From Rhipicephalus microplus (taxonomy: Eukaryota; Arthropoda; Arachnida; Ixodida; Ixodidae): 64,000 bases of DNA. The translations under genes were made by a program, and so were the position numbers. The stretch lies in NCBI RefSeq assembly GCF_043290135.1, contig NW_027464602.1, positions 4,774,001 to 4,838,000 of the forward strand, read 5' to 3'. This document shows, in pieces, positions 1-9,640 of the stretch. Below the pieces are notes generated by a model, which did not search any database, was not told where the DNA came from, and was given only the letters and a program-made list of their open reading frames with translations. Within the stretch, counting starts at the first letter, position 1. The number at the start of each line of letters is the position of its first letter.

Positions 1-24
1 AGCGCAAAGAAAAAAGCAACACAC

Positions 25-98
25 CACTCCCGGGAGGGCTCAAAACTCCAACCTTTCGGTCAACAGCCGATCGCGCTAGCCCATTGCGCCACGGAGAC
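25..98 (-). tRNA. tRNA-Asn(GTT)-like body, class S, weakened B box
   Basis: First complete copy. The + strand ctcaaaactcc gives T arm GGAGT-TTTGAGC-CCTCC, so the last T-stem pair is lost and the invariant C56 of the T loop is U. The loop is CTGTTGA and the D loop has AATGGGCTA. The anticodon stays GTT at 62-64. Confidence 0.8.
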
Positions 99-151
99 AG
101 TCTTGCTCCCTTCTCACCACCATCAGAACATAACTTTAAAGCTATCAGCCC

Positions 152-159
152 AAAAAAAA
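152..159 (-). terminator. Pol III T8 terminator of the reference unit
   Basis: Eight T on the minus strand, nine bases after the discriminator. Runs of four or more T end Pol III transcription. Nearly every unit has a run of 6-10 T here, usually followed by C and TTT, so the signal is stronger than needed. Confidence 0.8.
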
Positions 160-179
160 GCACCGCACCACCACCGGGT

Positions 180-190
180 GGGCTCGAACC
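180..190 (-). promoter_or_regulatory. B box of the reference class H unit
   Basis: The minus strand reads GGTTCGAGCCC, an exact match to the eukaryotic B-box consensus GGTTCGANNCC that binds TFIIIC. The same bases sit 52-62 below the 5' end of most class H units. Class S units with cgaaactcc on the + strand read GTTTCGAGCCC, and the gggcaagaacc units read GGTTCTTGCCC. Confidence 0.85.
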
Positions 191-223
191 TCCAACCTTT
201 CGGTTAACAGCCGATCGCGCTAG

Positions 224-235
224 CCAATTGCGCCA
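224..235 (-). promoter_or_regulatory. A box of the reference class H unit
   Basis: The minus strand reads TGGCGCAATTGG, which fits the A-box consensus TRGYNNANNNGG. It spans positions 8-19 of the body. Common variants elsewhere are TGGGGCAATTGG, TGGCGCAATGGG, TGGCGCTATTGG, TGGCGCAGTTGG and TGGCGCGATGGG. Confidence 0.8.
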
Positions 236-272
236 CGGAGACAGTCGTGCTCCACTCTCACCACCATCAGAA

Positions 273-280
273 CATATCTT
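273..280 (-). promoter_or_regulatory. AT-rich upstream element, possible TATA-like site
   Basis: The minus strand reads AAGATATG, 31-38 bases upstream of the 5' end of the 242 unit. It is the most AT-rich part of the 5' flank, at the distance where TFIIIB contacts DNA. Three flank types alternate through the array: GAAGATATGT, GAAGAAATGT and GAAGTTATGT. A role is inferred from position only. Confidence 0.35.
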
Positions 281-902
281 CAAAGCTATCAGCACAAAGA
301 AAAAAAGCGCCGCACCACCACCGGGTGGGCTCGAACCTCCAACCTTTCGGTTAACAGCCGATCGCGCTAGCCAACTGCGCCACGGAGACAGTCGTGCTCC
401 ACTCTCACCACCATCAGAACATATCTTCAAAGCTATCAGCCCAAAAAAAAAGCACCGCACCACCGCCGGGTGGGCTCGAAACTCCAACCTTTCGGTTAAC
501 AGCCGATCGCGCTAGCCAATTGCGCCACGGAGACAGTCCTGCTTCACTCTCACCACCATCAGAACATATCTTCAAAGCTATCAGCCCAAAAAAAAGCGTC
601 ATACCACCACCGGGTGGGCTCGAACCTCCGACTTTTTGGTTAACAGCCGATCGCGCTAGCCAATTGCGCCATGGAGACAGTCCTGCTCCACTCTCACCAC
701 CATCAGAACATATCTTCAAAGCTATCAGCCCAAAGAAAAAAAAAAGCACCGCAACCCCACCCGGTGGGCTCGAACCTCCAACTTTTCGGTTAACAGCCGA
801 TCACGCTAGCCAATTGCGCCACGGAGACAGTCCTGCTCCACTCTCACCACCATCAGAACATATCTTCAAAGCTATCAGCCCACAGAAAAAAAAGCGCCAC
901 AC

Positions 903-976
903 AACCACCGGGTAGGCTCGAACCTCCGACTTTTCGGTTAACAGCCGATCGCGCTAGCCAATTGCGCCACGGAGAC
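903..976 (-). tRNA. tRNA-Asn(GTT)-like body, gggtagg variant
   Basis: The T-stem 3' strand is CTACC, giving a G.U next to the A.A mismatch; the B box GGTTCGAGCCT loses its last C. The trailer is TTGTGTGGCGC, and T8 follows. This variant usually comes with + strand cccacagaaaaaaaa in the spacer, a linkage kept across HOR copies. Confidence 0.78.
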
Positions 977-1198
977 AGTCCTGCTCCACTCTCACCACCG
1001 TCAGAACATTTCTTCAGAGCTATCAGCCCAAAGAAAAAAAAGCGCTGCAAAACCACCGGGTGGGCTCGAACCTCCAACCTTACGGTTAACAGCCGATCGC
1101 GCTAGCCAATTGCCCCACGGAGACAGTCGTGCTCCACTCTCACCATCGTCAGAACATTTCTTCAGAGCTATCACCCCAAAGAAAAAAAAGCGCCGCAC

Positions 1199-1272
1199 CA
1201 CCACCGGTTGGGCTCGAACCTCCGACCTTTTGGTTAACAGCCGATCGCGCTAGCCAATTGCGCCACGGAGAC
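1199..1272 (-). tRNA. tRNA-Asn(GTT)-like body, ggttggg variant
   Basis: The T-stem 3' strand reads CCAAC, leaving two mismatches with GGAGG. The B box GGTTCGAGCCC is intact. The next spacer has the acagacctgc form seen again at 7001, 8028, 10671, 15086 and 44368. Confidence 0.78.
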
Positions 1273-1494
1273 AGACCTGCTCCACTCTCACTACCATAAG
1301 AACATATCATCAAAGCTATCAGCCCGAAGAAAAAAAAGCGCCGCACCACCACTGGGTGGGCTCGAACCTCCGACCTTTTGGTTAACAGCCGATCGCGCTA
1401 GCCAATTGCGCCACGGAGACAGTCCTGCTCCACTCTCACCACCATCAGAACATATCTTCAAAGCTATCAGCCCAAAGAAAAAAAAGCGCCACAC

Positions 1495-1568
1495 CACCAC
1501 CGGGTGGGCAAGAACCTCCAACCTTTCGGTTAACAGCCGATCGCGCTAGCCAATTGCGCCACGGAGAC
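1495..1568 (-). tRNA. tRNA-Asn(GTT)-like body with damaged B box
   Basis: The + strand gggcaagaacctcc gives GGTTCTTGCCC in place of GGTTCGAGCCC, changing the core CGA of the B box and the T loop. TFIIIC binding should be reduced. The same lesion is in units 1959 region, 7297, 8324, 9937, 10967, 17433 and 20373, so it spread with the blocks. Confidence 0.78.
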
Positions 1569-3546
1569 AGTCCTGCTTCACTCTCACCACCATCAGAACA
1601 TATCTTCAAAGCTATCAGCCCAAAAAAAGCGTCATACCACCACCGGGTGGGCTCGAACCTCCGACCTTTTGGTTAACAGCCGATCGCGCTAGCCAATTGC
1701 GCCACGGAGACAGTCCTGCTCCACTCTCACCACCATCAGAACATATCTTCAAAGCTATCAGCCCACAGAAAAAAAAGCGCCGCACAACCACCGGGTAGGC
1801 TCGAACCTCCAACTTTTCGGTCAACAGCCGATCGCGCTAGCCAATTGCGCCACGGAGACAGTCCTGCTCCACTCTCACCACCATCAGAACATATCTTCAA
1901 AGCTATCAGCTCAAAGAAAAAAAAGCGCCGCACCACCACCGGGTGGGCAAGAACCTCCAACTTTCCGGTTAACAGCCGATCACGCTAGCCAATTGCGCCA
2001 CGGAGACAGTCCTGCTCCACTCTCACCACCGTCAGAACATTTCTTCAGAGCTATCAGCCCAAAGAAAAAAGCGCTGCACCACCACCGGGTGGGCTCGAAC
2101 CTCCAACATTTCAGTTAACAGCCGATCGCGCTAGCCAATTGCCCCACGGAGACAGTCGTGCTCCACTCTCACCATCGTCAGAACATTTCTTCAGAGCTAT
2201 CACCCCAAAGAAAAAAAAGTGCCGCACCACCACCGGTTGGGCTCGAACCTCTGACCTTTCGGTTAACAGCCGATCGCGCTAGCCAATTGCGCCACGAAGA
2301 CTGTCCTTCTCCAATCTCACCACCATCAGAACATATCTTCAAAGCTATTACCGCAAAGAAAAAACCAACACATCACTCCTGGGAGGGCTCAAGACTCCAA
2401 CCTTTCGGTTAACAGCCGATCGCGCTAGCCCATTGCGCCACGGAGGCTGTCTTGCTCCACTCTCACCATCATCAGAACATATCTTCAAAGCTATCAGCGC
2501 AAAGAAAAAAAGCGCTGCACTACCACCAGGTGGGCTCGAACCTCCAACCTTTCGGTTAACAGCCGATCGCGCTAGCCCATTGCGCCACGGAGACAGTCTT
2601 GCTCCACTCTCACCACCATCAGAACATAACTTCAAAGCTATCAGCGCAAAGAAAAAAGCAACACACCACTCCCGGGAGGGCTCGAAACTCCAACCTTTCG
2701 GTCAACAGCCGATCGCGCTAGCCCATTGTGCCACGGAGACTGTCTTGCTCCCTTCTCACCACCATCAGAACATAACTTCAAAGCTATCAGCCCAAAAAAA
2801 GCACCGCACCACCACCGGGTGGGCTCGAACCTCCAATGTTTCGGTTAACAGCCGATCGCGCTAGCCAATTGCGCCACGGAGACAGTCGTGCTCCACTCTC
2901 ACCACCATCAGAACATATCTTCAAAGCTATCAGCCCAAACAAAAAAAAGCACCGCACCACCACCGGGTGGGCTAGAACCTCCAACCTTTCGGTTAACAGC
3001 CAATCCCGCTAGCCAATTGCGCCATGGAGACAGTCCTGCTCCACTCTTACCACCATCAGAACATATCTTTAAAGCTATCAGCTCAAAGAAAAAAAAAGCG
3101 CCGCACCACCACCGGGTGGGCTTGAACCTCCAACCTTTCGGTTAACAGCCGATCGCGCTAGCCAACTGCGCCACGGAGAAAGTCGTGCTCCACTCTCACC
3201 ACCATCAGAACATTTCTTCAAAGCTATCAGCGCAAAGAAAAAAGCAACACACCACTCCCGGGAGGGCCCGAAACTCCAACCTTTCGGTCAACAGCCGATC
3301 GCGCTAGCCAATTGCGCCACGGAGGCAGTCCTGATCTACTCTCACCACCATCAGAACATATCTACTAAGCTATCAGCCCAAAGAAAAAAAAGCGCCGCAC
3401 CACCACCGGGGGGGCTCGAAACTCCAACCTTTCGGTTGACAGCCGATCGCGCTAGCCAATTGCGCCACGGAGACAGTCGTGCTCCACTCTCACCACCATC
3501 AGAACATATCTTCAAAGCTATCAACGCAAACAAAAAAGCAACACGC

Positions 3547-3620
3547 CACTCCCGGGAGGGCTCGAACCTCCAACTTTTCGGTTAACAGCCGATCGCGCTG
3601 GCCAACTGCGCCACGGAGAC
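3547..3620 (-). tRNA. tRNA-Asn(GTT)-like body, class S unit with the best promoter boxes
   Basis: This class S copy has a perfect T stem, GGAGG/CCTCC, with loop TTCGAGC. The A box TGGCGCAGTTGG (3602-3613) is closer to the general consensus than in most units, and the B box GGTTCGAGCCC (3558-3568) is exact. The D stem GCGC/GCGC is fully paired and the anticodon is GTT. T6 follows at 3532-3537. The acceptor 3' strand is CGGGAGT and still mismatches GTCTCCG (C.A at pair 3, wobbles at 1, 2 and 4). Of the units I examined closely this is the best candidate for Pol III activity. Confidence 0.82.
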
Positions 3621-4135
3621 AGTCCTGCTCCACTCTCACCACCATTAAAACATATCTTCAAAGCTATCAGCCCAAAGAAAAAAAAGCGCTGCACCACCAC
3701 CGGGTGGGCTCGAACCTCCAACCTTTCGGTTAACAGCCGATCGCGCTAGCCGATTGCGCCATGGAGACAGTCGTGCTCCACTCTCACCACCATCAGAACA
3801 TATCTTCAAAGCTATCAGCGCAAAGAAAAAAGCAACACACCACTTTCGGGAGGGCTCGAATTTCCAACTTTTCGGTTAACAGCCGATCGCGCTGGCCCAT
3901 TGCGCCACGGAGACAGTCCTGCTCCACTCTCACCACAATTAGAACATATCTTCAAAGCTATCAGCCCAAAGAAAAAAATGCGCCGCACCACCACCGCATG
4001 GGCTCGAACCTCCAACCTTTCGGTTAACAGCCGATCGCGCTAGCCAATTGCGCCACGGAGACAATCGTGCTCCACTCTCACCACCATCAGAACATATCTT
4101 CAAAGCTATCAGCGCAAAGAAAAAAAGCATCACAC

Positions 4136-4209
4136 CCCACCCGGAAGGGCTGGAACCTCCAACTTTTCGGTTAATAGCCGATCGCGCTAGCCAATTGCGC
4201 CACGGGGAC
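4136..4209 (-). tRNA. tRNA-like body with ATT anticodon
   Basis: The + strand ttaatagcc puts ATT in the anticodon (4173-4175), read as Asn-ATT by a one-base change of GTT. The T loop is TTCCAGC, which breaks the B-box core. The acceptor 5' strand is GTCCCCG. Confidence 0.75.
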
Positions 4210-4728
4210 AGTCCTGCTCCACTCTCACCACCGTCAGAATATTTCTTCAGAGCTATCAGACCAAAGAAAAAAAAAAGCGCCGCACCACCACCGGGTGGGC
4301 TCGAACCTCCAACCTTTCGGTTAACAGCCGATAGCGCTAGCCAATTGCGCCACAGAGACAGTCGTGCTCCACTCTCACCACCGTCAGACCATTTCTTCAG
4401 AGCTCTCACCCCAAAGAAAAAAAAGCGCCGCACCACCACCGGGTGGGCTCAAACCTCCAACCTTTCGTATAACAGCCGATCGCGCTAGCCAATTGCGCCA
4501 CGAAGACAGTCTTGCTCCACTCTCACCACCATCAGAACATATCTTCAAAGCTATTACCGCAAAGAAAAAAGCAACACACCACTCCCGGGAGAGCTTGAAC
4601 CTCCAACTTTTCGGTTAACAGCCGATCGCGCTAGCGAACTGCACCACGGAGACAGTCTTGCTCCACTCTCACCACTATCAGATCATGTCTTCAAAGCTAT
4701 CAGCGCAAAGAAAAAAAAGGCGCCGCAC

Positions 4729-4803
4729 CACCACCGGGTGGGCTCGAACCTCCAACCTTTCGGTTAACAACGACATCGCGCTAGCCAATCGCGCCACGGA
4801 GAT
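4729..4803 (-). tRNA. tRNA-Asn-like body with insertion in the anticodon arm
   Basis: The + strand aacaacgacatcgcg replaces aacagccgatcgcg and adds one base, so the body is 75 nt. The anticodon-stem 5' strand becomes TGTCG, and pairing with CCGAA is reduced. Confidence 0.7.
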
Positions 4804-4875
4804 AATCCCGCTTCACTCTCACCACCATCAGAACATATCTTCAAAGCTATTAGCGCAAAGAAAAAAGCAACACAC

Positions 4876-4948
4876 CACTCCCGGGAGGGCTCGAAACTCC
4901 AACCTTTCGGTTAACAGCCGATCGCGCTTGCCCATTGCGCCATGAGAC
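4876..4948 (-). tRNA. tRNA-Asn-like body with 1-nt acceptor deletion
   Basis: The + strand gccatgagac lacks one g compared with gccacggagac, so the acceptor 5' strand is six bases (GTCTCA) and the body 73 nt. Confidence 0.7.
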
Positions 4949-5316
4949 AGTCCAGCTCCACTCTCACCACCATCAGAACATATCTTCAAAGCTATCAGCC
5001 CAAAGAAAAAAGAGCGCCACACCACCACCGGGTGGGCTCGAACCTCCGACTTTTCGGTTAACAGCCGATCGGGCTAGCCAATTGCGCCACGGAGACAGTC
5101 CTGCTCCACTCTCACCACCATCAGAACATATCTTCAAAGCTATCAGCCCAAAGAAAAAAAAGCACCGCACTACCACCGGGTGGGCTCGAACCTCCAACCT
5201 TTCGGTTAACAGCCAATCGCGCTAGCCAATTGTGCCACGGAGACAGTCCTGCTCCACTCTCACCACCATCAGAACATATCTTCAAAGCTATTACCGCAAA
5301 GAAAAAAGCAAAACAC

Positions 5317-5390
5317 CACTCCCGGGAGGGCTCGAACCTCCAACATTCCGGTTAAAAGCCGATCACGCTAGCCAATTGCGCCACGGAGAC
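5317..5390 (-). tRNA. tRNA-like body with TTT (Lys-type) anticodon
   Basis: The + strand ttaaaagcc gives loop CTTTTAA and anticodon TTT at 5354-5356. The T stem is the perfect class S form. The D-stem 3' strand GCGT makes a G.U pair. Confidence 0.75.
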
Positions 5391-5465
5391 AGTCTTGCTC
5401 TACTCTCACAACCATCAGAACATAACTTCAAAGCTATCAGCCCACAGAAAAAAAAAGCGCCGCAC

Positions 5466-5539
5466 CACCACCGGGAGAGCTCGAACCTCCAACTTTTCGG
5501 TTAACAGCCGATCGCGCTAGCCAATTGCGCCACGCAGAC
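5466..5539 (-). tRNA. tRNA-Asn(GTT)-like body, gggagag variant
   Basis: The T stem GGAGG/TCTCC pairs fully with one G.U. The acceptor 3' strand is the class H CGGTGGT, so this is a third combination of the two arms. The 5' strand is GTCTGCG (+ cgcagac), which adds an acceptor mismatch. Confidence 0.78.
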
Positions 5540-5881
5540 AGTCCTGCTCCACTCTCACCACCGTCAGAACATTTCTTCAGAGCTATCAGCCCAAAGAAAA
5601 AAAAGCGCCGCACCGCCACCGGTTGGGCTCGAACCTCCAACCTTTCGGTTGACAGCCGATCGCGCTAGCCAATTGCGCCACGAAGACATTCCTGCTTCAA
5701 TCTCACCACCATCAGAACATATCTTCAAAGCTATTACCGCAAAGAAAAAAGCAACACACCACTCCTGGGAGGGCTCGAGACTCCAACCTTTCGGTTAACA
5801 GCCGATCGCGCTAGCCCATTGCGCCACGGAGGCAGTCTTGCTCCACTCTCACCACCATCAGAACATAACTTCAAAGCTCTC

Positions 5882-7001
5882 AGCGCAAAGAAAAAAGCAA
5901 CACACCACTCCCGGGAGGGCTCAAAACTCCAACCTTTCGGTCAACAGCCGATCGCGCTAGCCCATTGCGCCACGGAGACAGTCTTGCTCCCTTCTCACCA
6001 CCATCAGAACATAACTTTAAAGCTATCAGCCCAAAAAAAGCACCGCACCACCACCGGGTGGGCTCGAACCTCCAACCTTTCGGTTAAGAGCCGATCGCGC
6101 TAGCCAATTGCGCCACGGAGACAGTCGTGCTCCACTCTCACCACCATCAGAACATATCTTCAAAGCTATCAGCACAAAGAAAAAAAGCGCCGCACCACCA
6201 CCGGGTGGGCTCGAACCTCCAACCTTTCGGTTAACAGCCGATCGCGCTAGCCAACTGCGCCACGGAGACAGTCGTGCTCCACTCTCACCACCATCAGAAC
6301 ATATTTTCAAAGCTATCAGCCCAAAAAAAAGCACCGCACCACCGCCGGGTGGGCTCGAAACTCCAACCTTTCGGTTAACAGCCGATCGCGCTAGCCAATT
6401 GCGGCACGGAGACAGTCCTGCTTCACTCTCACCACCATCAGAACATATCTTCAAAGCTATCAGCCCAAAAAAAGCGTCATACCACCACCGGGTGGGCTCG
6501 AACCTCCGACCTTTTGGTTAACAGCCGATCGCGCTAGCCAATTGCGCCATGGAGACAGTCCTGCTCCACTCTCACCACCATCAGAACATATCTTCAAAGC
6601 TATCAGCCCAAAGAAAAAAAAAGCACCGCAACCCCACCCGGTGGGCTCGAACCTCCAACTTTTCGGTTAACAGCCGATCACGCTAGCCAATTGCGCCACG
6701 GAGACAGTCCTGCTCCACTCTCACCACCATCAGAACATATCTTCAAAGCTATCAGCCCACAGAAAAAAAAGCGCCACACAACCACCGGGTAGGCTCGAAC
6801 CTCCGACTTTTCGGTTAACAGCCGATCGCGCTAGCCAATTGCGCCACGGAGACAGTCCTGCTCCACTCTCACCACCATCAGAACATATCTTCAAAGCTAT
6901 CAGCCCACAGAAAAAAAAGCGCCGCACAACCACCGGGTAGGCTCGAACCTCCAACTTTTCGGTCAACAGCCGATCGCGCTAGCCAATTGCGCCACGGAGA
7001 C
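5882..7001 (-). repeat. Array block 2, 8 units, copy of the start of block 1
   Basis: 5' ends: 5979, 6122, 6269, 6413, 6556, 6705, 6853, 7001. The first seven match 98-976 in order and class. Differences are homopolymer length and scattered substitutions, such as the Lys-type CTT anticodon in the 6122 unit against GTT in the 242 unit. The 7001 unit belongs to the acagacctgc flank type and recurs 1,027 bp (7 units) later at 8028. Confidence 0.9.
6049..6122 (-). tRNA. tRNA-like body with CTT (Lys-type) anticodon
   Basis: The + strand ttaagagcc gives loop CTCTTAA, anticodon CTT at 6086-6088. Its HOR partner (169-242) has GTT, so this is a one-base change after or between copies. Confidence 0.75.
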
Positions 7002-9640
7002 AGACCTGCTCCACTCTCACTACCATAAGAACATATCATCAAAGCTATCAGCCCGAAGAAAAAAAAGCGCCGCACCACCACTGGGTGGGCTTGAACCTCC
7101 GAACTTTTGGTTAACAGCCGATCGCGCTAGCCAATTGCGCCACGGAGACAGTCCTGCTCCACTCTCACCACCATCAGAACATATCTTCAAAGCTATCAGC
7201 CCAAAGAAAAAAAAGCGCCACACCACCACCGGGTGGGCAAGAACCTCCAACTTTCCGGTTAACAGCCGATCACGCTAGCCAATTGCGCCACGGAGACAGT
7301 CCTGCTCCACTCTCACCACCGTCAGAACATTTCTTCAAAGCTATCAGCCCAAAAAAAAGCACCGCACCACCGCCGGGTGGGCTCGAAACTCCAACCTTTC
7401 GGTTAACAGCCGATCGCGCTAGCCAATTGCGCCACGGAGACAGTCCTGCTTCACTCTCACCACCATCAGAACATATCTTCAAAGCTATCAGCCCAAAAAA
7501 AAGCGTCATACCACCACCGGGTGGGCTCGAACCTCCGACCTTTTGGTTAACAGCCGATCGCGCTAGCCAATTGCGCCATGGAGACAGTCCTGCTCCACTC
7601 TCACCACCATCAGAACATATCTTCAAAGCTATCAGCCCAAAGAAAAAAAAGCACCGCAACCCCACCCGGTGGTCTCGAACCTCAAACTTTTCGGTTAACA
7701 GCCGATCACGCTAGCCAATTGCGCCACGGAGACAGTCCTGCTCCACTCTCACCACCATCAGAACATATCTTCAAAGCTATCAGCCCACAGAAAAAAAGCG
7801 CCACACAACCACCGGGTAGGCTCGAACCTCCGACTTTCCGGTTAACAGCCGATCGCGCTAGCCAATTGCGCCACGGAGACAGTCCTGCTCCACTCTCACC
7901 ACCATCAGAACATATCTTCAAAGCTATCAGCCCACAGAAAAAAAAGCGCCGCACAACCACCGGGTAGGCTCGATCCTCCAACTTTTCGGTCAACAGCCGA
8001 TCGCGCTAGCCAATTGCGCCACGGAGACAGACCTGCTCCACTCTCACTACCATAAGAACATATCATCAAAGCTATCAGCCCGAAGAAAAAAAAGCGCCGC
8101 ACCACCACTGGGTGGGCTCGAACCTCCGACCTTTTGGTTAACAGCCGATCGCGCTAGCCAATTGCGCCACGGAGACAGTCCTGCTCCACTCTCACCACCA
8201 TCAGAACATGTCTTCAAAGCTATCAGCCCAAAGAAAAAAAAGCGCCGCACCACCACCGGGTGGGCAAGAACCTCCAACTTTCCGGTTAACAGCCGATCAC
8301 GCTAGCCAATTGCGCCACGGAGACAGTCCTGCTCCACTCTCACCACCGTCAGAACATTTCTTCAGAGCTATCAGCCCAAAGAAAAAAAGCGCTGCACCAC
8401 CACCGGGTGGGCTCGAACCTCCAACCTTTCAGTTAACAGCCGATCGCGCTAGCCAATTGCCCCACGGAGACAGTCGTGCTCCACTCTCACCATCGTCAGA
8501 ACATTTCTTCAGAGCTATCACCCCAAAGAAAAAAAAGCGCCGCACCACCACCGGTTGGGCTCGAACCTCTGACCTTTCGGTTAACAGCCGATCGCGCTAG
8601 CCAATTGCGCCACGAAGACTGTCCTTCTCCAATCTCACCACCATCAGAACATATCTTCAAAGCTATTACCGCAAAGAAAAAACCAACACATCACTCCTGG
8701 GAGGGCTCAAGACTCCAACCTTTCGGTTAACAGCCGATCGCGCTAGCCCATTGCGCCACAGAGGCTATCTTGCTCCACTCTCACCATCATCAGAACATGT
8801 CTTCAAGGCTATCAGCGCAAAGAAAAAAAGCGCTGCACTACCACCAGGTGGGCTCGAACCTCCAACCTTTCGGTTAACAGCCGATCGCGCTAGCCCATTG
8901 CGCCACGGAGACAGTCTTGCTCCACTCTCACCACCATCAGAACATAACTTCAAAGCTATCAGCGCAAAGAAAAAAGCAACACACCACTCCCGGGAGGGCT
9001 CGAAACTCCAACCTTTCGGTCAACAGCCGATCGCGCTAGCCCATTGTGCCACGGAGACAGTCTTGCTCCCTTCTCACCACCATCAGAACATAACTTCAAA
9101 GCTATCAGCCCAAACAAAAGCACCGCACCACCACCGGGTGGGCTCGAACCTCCAACCTTTCGGTTAACAGCCGATCGCGCTAGCCAATTGCGCCACGGAG
9201 ACAGTCGTGCTCCACTCTCACCACCATCAAAACATATCTTCAAAGCTATCCGCGCAAAGAAAAAAGCAAAACACCACTCCCGGGAGGGCTCGAACCTCCA
9301 ACTTTTCGGTTAACAGCCGATCGCGCTGGCCAATTGCGCCACGGAGAAAGTCCTGCTCAACTCTCACAACAATTAGAACATATCTTCAAAGCTATCAGCC
9401 CAAAGAAAAAAAAGCGCCGCACCACCCCTGGGTGGGCTCGAACCTCCAACTTTTCGGTCAACAGCCGATCGCGCTAGCCAATTGCGCCACGGGGACCGTC
9501 CTGCTCCTCTCTCACCACTGTCAGACCATTTCTTCAGAGCTATCACCCCAAAAAAAAGCGCCGCACCACCACCGGGTGGGCTCGAACCTCCCACCTTTCG
9601 GTTAACAGCCGATCGCGCTAGCCAATTGCCCCACGGAGAC
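7002..9640 (-). repeat. Array block 3, 18-unit HOR, copy 1
   Basis: 5' ends: 7149, 7297, 7441, 7585, 7733, 7880, 8028, 8176, 8324, 8471, 8619, 8765, 8912, 9058, 9202, 9348, 9496, 9640. From about 7,100 this matches block 4 at an offset of 2,640-2,643 bp. The order of unit types is the same, including the B-box-damaged gggcaagaacc units at 7297 and 8324. Confidence 0.88.

Larger units (their letters stand above)
169..242 (-). tRNA. tRNA-Asn(GTT)-like body, reference class H unit
   Basis: Reference copy for class H. The 74 nt fold as acceptor 5' strand GTCTCCG, TG, D stem GCGC/GCGC around a 9-nt loop with GG, G26, anticodon stem ATCGG/CCGAA, loop CTGTTAA, variable AGGTT, T-stem GGAGG/CCACC, T loop TTCGAGC, acceptor 3' strand CGGTGGT and G73. 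The anticodon is GTT (206-208) and G73 is the expected Asn discriminator. Defects: A.A at the base of the anticodon stem, A.A in the middle of the T stem, and in the acceptor G.U, U.G and U.U at pairs 1, 2 and 4. The A box (224-235) and B box (180-190) are intact and T8 follows at 152-159. By memory it differs from vertebrate tRNA-Asn at about nine positions, mostly in the acceptor 3' strand. It is likely transcribable but unlikely to be a normal charged tRNA. Confidence 0.85.
1..5881 (-). repeat. Array block 1, 40 units, mixed H and S classes
   Basis: 5' ends of the tRNA-like bodies: 98, 242, 389, 534, 678, 828, 976, 1124, 1272, 1420, 1568, 1711, 1859, 2007, 2153, 2301, 2447, 2594, 2740, 2883, 3031, 3180, 3326, 3474, 3620, 3768, 3914, 4062, 4209, 4359, 4507, 4653, 4803, 4948, 5096, 5244, 5390, 5539, 5687, 5833. 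The first ~990 bases recur at 5,882 with an offset of 5,880-5,881 bp, exactly 40 units. The stretch from about 3 to 5.2 kb is the most heterogeneous part here, with altered anticodons and indels. Bases 1-24 are the T-run and trailer of the first unit. Confidence 0.93.
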
